Source of the DNA: Flammeovirga sp. SJP92
Lineage (GTDB): Bacteria; Bacteroidota; Bacteroidia; Cytophagales; Flammeovirgaceae
DNA: 64,000 bases
Direction: 5' to 3'
Assembly (NCBI RefSeq): GCF_001583495.1
Contig: NZ_LQAQ01000112.1
Location: forward strand, 154,263 to 218,262
This document shows positions 55,359 through 62,991 of the stretch, in pieces. A program made the position numbers and the translations under genes. The notes under the pieces are model-generated. The model had not been told where the DNA came from and did no database searches. It worked only from the letters and a program-made list of their open reading frames with translations. The number at the start of each line of letters is the position of its first letter. Within the stretch, counting starts at the first letter, position 1.

Positions 55359-56342
55359 TTATTGTAAAATTATTAGTTGGTTTTTCTTTTCAATTTTGCA
55401 TTCTAAGAGGATCTCCAAAAGTGCTAACACTTCTTCTAGCTGATCACCTTTATTGATTTTTGTTGTTATTTTTCTCTGTAAAAGTTTTTGATTTTTTACT
55501 TTAAAAGAGATTGGATACAACCTTTCCATTTTATGAATTACTTCATTCAATGAAGCATACTTAAAGACCACCTGACCACTCAGCCAAGAGGTTCTATTCA
55601 ATTGGTTTTCAGTAATGACACTTCCCTTCTGAATATCTTTATCAATCACATAAGTCTGCCCCGGTGACAAAGTTGTGACATCACTATTTAATGCATTTTT
55701 CAGCTTTACCTTTCCAGTTAACAAGGCCACTGAATTTTCTTTATCTTTAACGTAAGTCGAAACATTGAATGAGGTACCTAATACGGTTACTTCCAAGTCT
55801 GAAGCATTGACGATAAAAGGATGCTCTTTGTCTTTTGTGACATCAAAAAAAGCCTCTCCTACTAAGTTTACTTTCCTAAAATCACCTTTAAATGTAGCAG
55901 GATATTCTAAAGAAGACTTTGAGTTCAACAATACTTTCGTACCATCCGCAAGCAATATTTCTTTGCTCTCACCAAAACCTGTGCTTTGTGTCAATATTTC
56001 TTCTTGCTGATTAATATAATTATAGCCACCAATAAAAGTTGTTAACACAACCACTGCCGCTCCTATATATCTACTCCATTGTTGATAAAAAGGAATTACC
56101 TTCATTTCCTTCTTAGTATACTCAATAGATTGCATTAAATGATCTGTTGATCTAATAGCCTCATCAGACACTTTTGCAGGAGCATTCCAAAGCTTTTTTG
56201 ATTGCTCAAACTCTTCTTTAAATGAAGCATCAGAAAGCATTTTCTCAATGAAAAGATCTCTTTCTTCCTCATTTAATTCTTCTGCAAGTGCTTTGCCTAT
56301 TAGACTATATGTTTCTTTGTTTTCTGTCATATTTTTTGTCAT
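55359..56342 (-). CDS. FecR-family anti-sigma factor
   Basis: This 327-residue protein has a cytoplasmic N-terminus, one membrane helix at ~92-108 (GAAVVVLTTFIGGYNYI), and a periplasmic FecR domain (TGFGESKEILLADGTKVLLN; LVGEAFFDVTKDKEHPFIV; VTVLGTSFNVSTY). A C-terminal DUF4974-like domain follows (KYASLNEVIHKMERLYPISF). It reads the STN domain of the SusC next to it and controls the divergent ECF sigma factor. ATG 56330 is a possible alternative start. Confidence 0.95.
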   Translation of the reverse strand: MTKNMTENKETYSLIGKALAEELNEEERDLFIEKMLSDASFKEEFEQSKKLWNAPAKVSDEAIRSTDHLMQSIEYTKKEMKVIPFYQQWSRYIGAAVVVLTTFIGGYNYINQQEEILTQSTGFGESKEILLADGTKVLLNSKSSLEYPATFKGDFRKVNLVGEAFFDVTKDKEHPFIVNASDLEVTVLGTSFNVSTYVKDKENSVALLTGKVKLKNALNSDVTTLSPGQTYVIDKDIQKGSVITENQLNRTSWLSGQVVFKYASLNEVIHKMERLYPISFKVKNQKLLQRKITTKINKGDQLEEVLALLEILLECKIEKKNQLIILQ

Positions 56343-56493
56343 TCATAAGTAAAGACAAAGTCGAATATTGGGTACCCCCATAGAAATTTTTGAATTAATG
56401 TTTTGATAAATTATGTAACACAAGGTTCACAATATTTACAGTCGTTAATACAAAATTTAAAATTGCTATAACGCTGAGCAGGGGATGAAATTG

Positions 56494-56501
56494 TAGTTTT
56501 G
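56494..56501 (+). promoter_or_regulatory. Candidate -7 promoter box of the ECF sigma gene
   Basis: TAGTTTTG matches TAnnTTTG and ends 7 bp before the start codon, implying a very short or absent leader. No -33 box is obvious. Confidence 0.4.
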
Positions 56502-56508
56502 TATTGCT

Positions 56509-57063
56509 ATGGGAGACGAAAACAATAATACTTGGCGACTAATTCAAAATGGGGATGTTCATCAATTCAAAGCTTTATATTTAGAGCTTTATGACAACCT
56601 ATTACTCTATACTCATCACTTAGGTGTCACTCATTCTGATGGTGAGGATATCATCAGTCAAGTATTTTTTAAACTGTGGGAAAACAAGGAAAAGATTGAA
56701 ATTGAAGGGTCTTTAAAGGCCTATTGTTTCCGTAGTGTCAAAAACGCTGTTCTTAATTTTAAAAATTCTGCTAAACAACGTTATGAAGGTGAAGGTTCTG
56801 ATTATTTTGAGTTTGAACAGAACCAACCGTTTGAGGAGCATACCGAACTGGATTTAGAAGCTGAAGACCTTTCGTCCTACATTGAACAACTAACCAATGA
56901 ATTACCTCCTGCTTGTCAGAATGCCTTTCGAATGAGTAGAAATGATGGGCTTACTTATAAAGAGATTGCTGAACTTTTAGAGATTTCTCCAAAAACGGTG
57001 GAGAAACAAATTGGGCAGGCTTTGGCACATTTGAGGAAGAAGTTAAGGGTGGTGGTGGTTTAG
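56509..57063 (+). CDS. ECF RNA polymerase sigma factor (FecI-like)
   Basis: This 184-residue factor has region 2 (LYDNLLLYTHHLGVTHSDGE; DIISQVFFKLWENKEKI; LKAYCFRSVKNAVLNF) and region 4 (LPPACQNAFRMSRNDGLTYK with EIAELLEISPKTVEKQIG). It is divergent from fecR, and the two form the usual Bacteroidota sigma/anti-sigma pair that drives the SusC/SusD operon. Confidence 0.96.
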   Translation: MGDENNNTWRLIQNGDVHQFKALYLELYDNLLLYTHHLGVTHSDGEDIISQVFFKLWENKEKIEIEGSLKAYCFRSVKNAVLNFKNSAKQRYEGEGSDYFEFEQNQPFEEHTELDLEAEDLSSYIEQLTNELPPACQNAFRMSRNDGLTYKEIAELLEISPKTVEKQIGQALAHLRKKLRVVVV

Positions 57064-57084
57064 TTTGTCGTATTAAATCATTTT

Positions 57085-57116
57085 GTAGGGATGTTGCATT
57101 GCAACGTCCACTGTAC
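57085..57116. repeat. REP-like palindrome
   Basis: GTAGGGATGTTGCA and GCAACGTCCACTGTAC pair around TT as a ~13-bp stem with few mismatches. The form GGACGTTGCA-TTGCAACGTCC is a widespread extragenic palindrome type. It follows the sigma gene. Confidence 0.45.
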
Positions 57117-57152
57117 CACTTTAAAACATTTTACTGTTCAATACATAAATAT

Positions 57153-57197
57153 AAAAACCTCTTCAGTCGTAGTGACCAAAGAGGTTTTTGTTTTTTG
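57153..57197. terminator. Bidirectional terminator after the ECF sigma gene
   Basis: AAAAACCTCT pairs with AGAGGTTTTT across ~18 bases, followed by GTTTTTTG; A-rich sequence on the other side suits minus-strand use as well. Confidence 0.75.
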
Positions 57198-57234
57198 TTT
57201 GTTGTTATAAGTTGAAAACTTATTCAATATGTAA

Positions 57235-57275
57235 GTTCGTAGTGACGCTACCGCTTAACACCACAAACAGTGGGG
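57235..57275. repeat. Isolated core hairpin of the MITE-like repeat (copy E)
   Basis: TAGTGACGCTACCGCTTAACACCAC has the loop GACGCTNNCGCTTAAC of copy D and a different stem sequence, GTAGTG/CACCAC (five of six pairs). Confidence 0.45.
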
Positions 57276-57337
57276 ATTCGTGGAGATAGCATCTTCAACA
57301 CCATTCTTAATTCTTCATTCTTAACTCTTAATTAAAA

Positions 57338-59932
57338 CTAGAATTCTTTCGCTCCGAATTCAGACTTCACTTTCTTCGACTTGTTCTTCAAGCTGTTGAA
57401 GTTATATGTAATGTTGATGATCAATTGATCGACCTCATATACATAGTTGGTTGTCGTGTAGAATTGTTGTCTTTGAGTCGATCCATCAGCTAATCGTGCC
57501 GTGTAATCTCCCCTTGTAGTAATACGTTGCTCATTGGTTTCCAATAATCCCATGTCCATGTTCAGCCATTGGAAATTCACAGCCAAACGGTTATCCAAGA
57601 ATGTTTTCTTGATCGATAAATTCGGGCTATAGAATCTTGAATCCTCACCTTGGGCTGTCACTCTTTCCGACAGGTAATTGAAGGCGAAGTTCGTAGATAA
57701 GGTCTTCGCAATTTGGAATGTTGTATTGATGTTAAAGCTGTATTGCCATGCTTTTGTATCTACTGGAATCGTAATCTTCCAATCACGGTCTGTATCATCA
57801 TAATCAAACTGACCTGTGATATGTTGATGATAAACGTTACCACCTGCATAGAAATCCCACCAATCTGTCAATTTCAATGAAGTTCCTAGCTCCAATCCAA
57901 AGACTTTAGAATTACCCACATTCGTATAAATACGGTTTAGTACCGAATCACTGTCAAATGTATTCGTTCTGTTGATCAAGTTGTCAGTGTTTCTGAAATA
58001 CGCTGTTGCGAAAATAGTATGATCACCGATTTCTTGAGTAGCACCCAATTCCACCAAATCAATAAATTCTGGTAATAAATCAGCATCACCTTGTTCCAAC
58101 GTTTCAGAGTGTTCTTTCTCTTTGAATGGATTCATTTTGAAAGTTGTCGTTCTCTGTACACGCTTTGAGTAAGCTGTTTTCAATGCAAAACCATCCGTCA
58201 CTTGATATTGTAAATTAGCAGATGGGAACAATTTGAAGTAATCATAGTTTTTCACCTCTCTATTGTTTTCTGGCATCAACTGACCATTCTCATAACCCAA
58301 GAAATCCACTTGACGATCCATATATTCTGCTCTCAAACCAGCACCATACGTCCATGCTCCTTTTTCACCAGAAAGCTGACCATAAGCTGAGTGAATGTTT
58401 CTTTGAAGGTTTAAGTTAGAAGAATAGTTATCTACAATTTCCCACTCTCCAGTGGGTTTGCCATCCTGCAATTGCTCTCTTTCATATAAGAAATCACCTT
58501 TATGATCCAACGATCTGAATTGATATCCAATCTCAAACTGCCCTAATTTTGAAGGCTTAAAGCTATAATCAATGTTAGCTCTAAAACCATTCAAAGGGTT
58601 TTCATTGGTATTTCTTTCTTTCAGATAATAAAACTGTTGCTCCACAGGTGTTGTAAATCCATGTCTTTGATTGTCGTTAAATGTAGGACCTCCCAATAAC
58701 GTGTATTCATATAACACCGACGCTGAAAGTTTTGATGCATTCGCAAATTTGTGATTGAAATCGAAACTTGTCACGAAGAAATCAGACTGTCTGTTTCTTG
58801 AGTTGTGGTTATAATATTGGAAAGCTTCTGAAGGGTCTTGATCTGCAAAACGGTTATCATTATAATAGATATCTGCCAAACGTGTTTTGTCTCTGATACC
58901 ACCCATAGCGGCAAAATTGAAGCTTGTGTTATCAGTTGCTTGATACCCCAATGATAAGTTGGCTGAATAATTTTCTTCCACATAAGAACGCTCTCCATCA
59001 GATGGGAACATGAATTTCGGATCATCATCAATCTGCGTCCAAACATCACCTTCCCTTCTTCCTGATTTGTCATTTCTTTGATAAGAAGCTCCTAGTGCCC
59101 AGTTCAGCTTGTTTTTTTGCTGTGCAATTGTGAAGTCACCACCATAACGCAAAGGATTTTTACCATTATCATAATTCTCCACTGCAGGCAAACCATATCT
59201 CACATTTACTTGAGCATAAAGATTATCAGTCGCTCCTTTGGTTGTGATGATGTTGATGATACCTGCTTTTCCTTCAGAGTCATACTTTGCTGAAGGAGCC
59301 GTAATCACCTCCACATTTTTCACCGCATTGGCAGGTAATTGGTTTAAGATTGTTGCCGCATCTGACTGTACAGGCTTACCGTTTAATAAAACCACAAAAC
59401 CGGATGATCCTCTTACAGACAAATCACCTTCAGCATTGATACTTACCGACGGCATATTTCTCAATACATCCGTGGCTGTACCACCTGCTGCCGCTTCAAA
59501 TTTTGTGGCATCATACACCTGACGGTCTACTTTTGTTACTGCAGTCAATTGTTCTCCTTTCACTTCAATTTCCTGAAGCATCTGATTGTCTTCTTTCAAG
59601 GTAATTAAACCGAGGTTTACTATGTTACCCGAAACAGAAATTCCTTCTTTAGTGTAAGTTTGGAATCCCATAAAAGCGACGGTCAATTTGTAAGACCCTT
59701 TTTTCAACTTCGGAAGGCTGAACACCCCCTTAGCATCAGTAACCACACCTGTTACTAAGCTATTGTCAGATGAATTGTACAATGCCACGGTGGCATATTC
59801 AATTGGTGTTTGATTGCTTGATTCTTGCACCTTTCCTGTTATACGGTTTTGTGCATAGAGCATAGATGTAGAGATTAAAGTCATAGTCACACACATGACC
59901 AATGTTCTCACTGCTTGAGTGATACGTTTCAT
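57338..59932 (-). CDS. TonB-receptor-like outer-membrane beta-barrel protein
   Basis: This 864-residue protein has a signal peptide, a carboxypeptidase-regulatory-like domain (RITGKVQESSNQTPIEYATV), a plug domain (DVLRNMPSVSINAEGDLSVR; VITAPSAKYDSEGKAGIINI) and a long barrel of the outer-membrane beta-barrel family 3 type. It lacks a SusD partner and its C-terminus is not the usual aromatic barrel end (SEFGAKEF, with a basic tail before it). It may be a peptide or metal receptor; the ligand is unknown. Confidence 0.93.
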   Translation of the reverse strand: MKRITQAVRTLVMCVTMTLISTSMLYAQNRITGKVQESSNQTPIEYATVALYNSSDNSLVTGVVTDAKGVFSLPKLKKGSYKLTVAFMGFQTYTKEGISVSGNIVNLGLITLKEDNQMLQEIEVKGEQLTAVTKVDRQVYDATKFEAAAGGTATDVLRNMPSVSINAEGDLSVRGSSGFVVLLNGKPVQSDAATILNQLPANAVKNVEVITAPSAKYDSEGKAGIINIITTKGATDNLYAQVNVRYGLPAVENYDNGKNPLRYGGDFTIAQQKNKLNWALGASYQRNDKSGRREGDVWTQIDDDPKFMFPSDGERSYVEENYSANLSLGYQATDNTSFNFAAMGGIRDKTRLADIYYNDNRFADQDPSEAFQYYNHNSRNRQSDFFVTSFDFNHKFANASKLSASVLYEYTLLGGPTFNDNQRHGFTTPVEQQFYYLKERNTNENPLNGFRANIDYSFKPSKLGQFEIGYQFRSLDHKGDFLYEREQLQDGKPTGEWEIVDNYSSNLNLQRNIHSAYGQLSGEKGAWTYGAGLRAEYMDRQVDFLGYENGQLMPENNREVKNYDYFKLFPSANLQYQVTDGFALKTAYSKRVQRTTTFKMNPFKEKEHSETLEQGDADLLPEFIDLVELGATQEIGDHTIFATAYFRNTDNLINRTNTFDSDSVLNRIYTNVGNSKVFGLELGTSLKLTDWWDFYAGGNVYHQHITGQFDYDDTDRDWKITIPVDTKAWQYSFNINTTFQIAKTLSTNFAFNYLSERVTAQGEDSRFYSPNLSIKKTFLDNRLAVNFQWLNMDMGLLETNEQRITTRGDYTARLADGSTQRQQFYTTTNYVYEVDQLIINITYNFNSLKNKSKKVKSEFGAKEF

Positions 59933-60554
59933 TATTAGATAGTTTGTTAATTATTAGAAAAATAACTACTTGTGGTAAAGTGTAATTATCTAAGTAATCC
60001 ACCACTTGTTATTTGTTGTCTCAAAGGTAATTAAGATAAATTATATTAAAGAGGTCTATTTGAAAGAAAAAGGGTTTAAATGATGTCTTTTTTACTGTAA
60101 TAATTATTCATTAATAATCTTCCACTCCTCCCATTGACCTACTTCCAAAATAGTGATAACATTATTTATTTCTGATTTAATTATTTGATTTTGTTCCTTT
60201 TAAAAGGATGTATAACATTATTCACTACAGTTGTTTTTCCAATAAAACACCTCTAAAATTCAAAGAAACTAGGACCCTGATTTGTTCGTCATTCAAAATA
60301 AAAAAATACTATTTTTGAAGTGAATATTTAATTAAAATTTGGAAAAAATATCTTGTGAAACCCTAAACTTGAGAAGATCGAATAAAGGTATTTTTTATAA
60401 CTATACCTATAATTTGTATAAATTAATTAAGTTATTTTCTTGAAATAGAAAGATTCATTAACAAGGCTAACAGAAGTTATTGGAACCATATCCCTTATTT
60501 TAGTGTCAATTATAGTGAAATGAGACCTATTTTTTGAATTAAAATAAATGATTC
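59933..60554. other. Long AT-rich intergenic region
   Basis: These ~620 bp hold the leader of the minus-strand barrel gene and nothing I can assign. Several short direct AT repeats are present, but no conserved gene, RNA or repeat copy was found. Confidence 0.4.
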
Positions 60555-60716
60555 ATGAAAGAGAAAAGACCAAGTAAACCAGCATTAGAACTAAAGCATG
60601 AAGACGGAAAAGTTTTTGTTTACGAAAATGAACAACGTATCAAATCCTTTAAAAATGAATTGATGGCTTTAGGTTTTATCAATAGAATGGAGTATGAAAA
60701 AATGGCACTAAAGTAG
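60555..60716 (+). CDS. Small basic protein (53 aa), hypothetical
   Basis: An ATG at 60555 opens 53 codons ending in TAG. The product (KEKRPSKPALELKHEDGKVF then VYENEQRIKSFKNELMALGF) looks like a real folded small protein: a beta hairpin followed by a helix, with balanced composition unlike random AT-rich frames. No family is recognised. It is flanked by long noncoding stretches. Confidence 0.5.
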   Translation: MKEKRPSKPALELKHEDGKVFVYENEQRIKSFKNELMALGFINRMEYEKMALK

Positions 60717-60835
60717 AATTGTCTGCTTGCATTTGACCTGCTTTTTAAACACTTCATTGCGATTCTTTTATCTGTCCAAATCAAATTTTTTGACTTGGAA
60801 ACAGTACAATAGTGAATAAACAAAACTTCAGAATT

Positions 60836-61057
60836 CTATTTTTGATCAAGATCAGACAATGCTTTAACCGACGAATAGGTAGATACAATATAGGGTACTA
60901 AGTAAGTTGTGAGGATTTGAACAATTTGTTTGTTACTTAATGTATTACTAATTATATCTTCTCCGTGATTGATCAATCCCAGTATAGTGCCTACTATCAA
61001 TGAGAGCTTTGTGGCAGTCTTTATTACTTTTGCTGAAAAAATTAATTTTAAATTCAT
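60836..61057 (-). CDS. Small NrtS-like membrane protein
   Basis: This 73-residue protein has two membrane helices (about 11-30 and 44-63). The sequence KLSLIVGTILGLINHGEDII and LTTYLVPYIVSTYSSVKALS resembles NrtS, a very small nitrate/nitrite transport protein known from marine cyanobacteria and other marine bacteria: GtiLxxINhGd then LTYlVPYxVStys. The upstream AAAGGAAG supplies a ribosome site. It is transcribed alone. The assignment rests on recalled motif similarity, so a search is needed to confirm it. Confidence 0.65.
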   Translation of the reverse strand: MNLKLIFSAKVIKTATKLSLIVGTILGLINHGEDIISNTLSNKQIVQILTTYLVPYIVSTYSSVKALSDLDQK

Positions 61058-61191
61058 CTTCCTTTGTTAACTTTGTAATACTATTTTGAATTAATGATTT
61101 AAAGACTAAACTGTTTACATTTTTCATGCAAAAAAACTTAAAAGCACTATTTTAGTCTCATTTCATGTAAGCAAACTTCAAATTATATATT

Positions 61192-61647
61192 ATGAAAAGA
61201 TTTCTTCAACTCATCATCTTCACGTTGATTTTCACATCCTGCAATGACTGTGAGTATGGTTCAGAACCAACGATGAACCTTCAGTTTACCCATGATCATA
61301 CTAATCACGAAGGGGAATATTATCCACCTGATTATGATAAGGTAATCCTAGCAGGAAGTGATAGTGTCTTAACATTTAGTCATTCATTAAAATATCCACT
61401 TTCTATTGTATCTGACACCACTACGTTGATATTTAGCAATAATGAACAAATAGATACGTTGTCCATCAAATACACAAGAAACTTTGATTTCGAGTCTAAA
61501 GAATGCGGTTACACTGTGACCTTAAGTGATTTTCAAAACCTTAAAGAAACCACTTTTGATAGTGTTACAATTTTTACTTCTACATCTTCTCAATCATTAC
61601 TTAAAGAACTTAATAGAAATGAATACTATATTATCATATATAACTAG
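61192..61647 (+). CDS. DUF6452-like lipoprotein
   Basis: This 151-residue protein has a lipobox (LIFTSC, C16) and a small beta-sandwich-like domain (DTTTLIFSNNEQIDTLSIKY; ESKECGYTVTLSDFQ). It matches the small lipoproteins that precede DUF6048 barrel proteins in Bacteroidota. The downstream gene overlaps its end by 29 bp, so the two are coupled and probably act together at the outer membrane. Confidence 0.8.
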   Translation: MKRFLQLIIFTLIFTSCNDCEYGSEPTMNLQFTHDHTNHEGEYYPPDYDKVILAGSDSVLTFSHSLKYPLSIVSDTTTLIFSNNEQIDTLSIKYTRNFDFESKECGYTVTLSDFQNLKETTFDSVTIFTSTSSQSLLKELNRNEYYIIIYN

Positions 61648-62245
61648 TCTACTGCTGTTTATCACGCTGTTTCAGCACATTACTTATGCACAAGACGAGC
61701 GTCCTCATCACTTTGGCATTGATATTACTAAAACGCTTACCCTTCCTTTAATTGCAAAAGGTCGTGGTTTTGTGATTGAACCAGTGTATTATTATACTGA
61801 TAAAGACAAAAGTGCCAAGTTCAAAGCAGTGGTTGGGTATAGTAATACGAGACACGATGATGTCCATGTAAACAGCAATATCAAAACATCTGGCTTTTAT
61901 CTTAAACCTGGGATTGGTACTTCCTTGGGCAAAAAGAATTTTGCCTTTTTAAACTTTCTTGTTTCCAACTATTCTATCAACAATAGTTATGTTTTAGAAG
62001 GTGAATATTTTGGAGATTATAAAGGTGAATATACTCATAACAACTTATTTGCAATGGGCATAGAACCGAATATTGATTTTGAAAACGATCTTGGGAAAAA
62101 AGTTAAAATGATCCTTTCTCTAAGGTTTACCTACGTTTTTTATAATCCTGAAAACAAAGATTACCCTGTTTATTATGTTCCTGGTGCAGGTATTACCAAC
62201 GGAAACGAGATTTCAGCAGGGCTCAGTCTTTATCTGATTATCTAA
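61619..62245 (+). CDS. DUF6048-like outer-membrane beta-barrel protein
   Basis: I start at ATG 61619, which gives a signal peptide (LSYITSLLLFITLFQHITYA) and leaves a 29-bp overlap with the lipoprotein gene; the frame is open for 31 more codons upstream, inside that gene. The 208-residue protein continues FHIDITKTLTLPLIAKG-like strand sequence (HHFGIDITKTLTLPLIAKGR), GFYLKPGIGTSLGK, and NEISAGLSLYLII, with alternating hydrophobic residues of an outer-membrane barrel. The role is unknown. Confidence 0.82.
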   Translation: MNTILSYITSLLLFITLFQHITYAQDERPHHFGIDITKTLTLPLIAKGRGFVIEPVYYYTDKDKSAKFKAVVGYSNTRHDDVHVNSNIKTSGFYLKPGIGTSLGKKNFAFLNFLVSNYSINNSYVLEGEYFGDYKGEYTHNNLFAMGIEPNIDFENDLGKKVKMILSLRFTYVFYNPENKDYPVYYVPGAGITNGNEISAGLSLYLII

Positions 62246-62271
62246 ATCAGAATCAAAAAATCATTTGTATT

Positions 62272-62817
62272 ATGAATGAAAAACAATTAAAAAGTAAAGG
62301 GAAATTTCTCAGTTTAGTATTGAGACATAGACCTGAAACAATAAAAATAAAATTAGACGAAAATGGTTGGACAGATGTAGATATACTCCTCCAACAGATG
62401 AATGCTTTCCAAAAGCACATCAATTTTCAAGAATTAGAATACCTAGTGGAAAACAATAACAAAAAGAGGTATTCTTTCAATGAGGATAAAACAAAAATTA
62501 GAGCTAATCAGGGGCATTCCGTTACGGTAGATCTGAATCTTCAACCTATCACTCCTCCTGATCTACTTTATCATGGCACTGCAGACAAATACCTCAACGG
62601 TATCCTTGAACAAGGGCTTATGAAAAAACAGCGTCATCACGTGCATTTAAGTGCTGATATTGCCACTGCCAAAACGGTAGGTAAACGACATGGAAAGTTG
62701 ATCTTGTTTGAAGTTTACGCTGGCAAAATGAATGCTGATGGTCTCCAATTTTTCAAAAGTGAAAATGGTGTTTGGCTCACTGAGGAAGTTCCTGTACGAT
62801 ATCTGAAAAGGATTTAA
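62272..62817 (+). CDS. kptA: RNA 2'-phosphotransferase (Tpt1/KptA)
   Basis: This 181-residue enzyme moves the 2'-phosphate of spliced RNA to NAD+. Tpt1/KptA landmarks are all present: R18-H19 (LVLRHRPETI), NGWTDVDILL, R78 (RANQGHSV), H101-G-T (LYHGTADKYL), and HHVHLSAD at 122-129. The C-terminal EVYAGKMNADGLQFF and GVWLTEEVP complete the family. Bacteria lack the fungal splicing pathway, so the natural substrate here is unknown. It begins 26 bp after the barrel gene and may share its transcript. Confidence 0.95.
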   Translation: MNEKQLKSKGKFLSLVLRHRPETIKIKLDENGWTDVDILLQQMNAFQKHINFQELEYLVENNNKKRYSFNEDKTKIRANQGHSVTVDLNLQPITPPDLLYHGTADKYLNGILEQGLMKKQRHHVHLSADIATAKTVGKRHGKLILFEVYAGKMNADGLQFFKSENGVWLTEEVPVRYLKRI

Positions 62818-62826
62818 TTTTAAAAT

Positions 62827-62868
62827 GGGATGAGGAAAATAATAACGAATTACTTTTTTCCTCATCCA
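62827..62868. terminator. Terminator between kptA and the convergent carrageenase-like gene
   Basis: GGATGAGGAAAA pairs with TTTTCCTCATCC across ~17 bases. The T-run lies inside the stem, so it is an imperfect classical terminator. Confidence 0.65.
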
Positions 62869-62991
62869 CGAAAAGCTGTCGTCAACTTTTAATCGACATT
62901 TTGATAAGTTTTCATAGTTCTTTTTCAACCCACCTTTTTGTTTTTTGGCTTATTCTGAGGCAGAGTAAAAGTCAAACATTAAAACTATCAC

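Noticed and set aside
60620..60823. Minus-strand frame of 67 codons
   Set aside because: It overlaps the more plausible 53-codon plus-strand gene, has no ribosome site, and its composition is typical of AT-rich noise.
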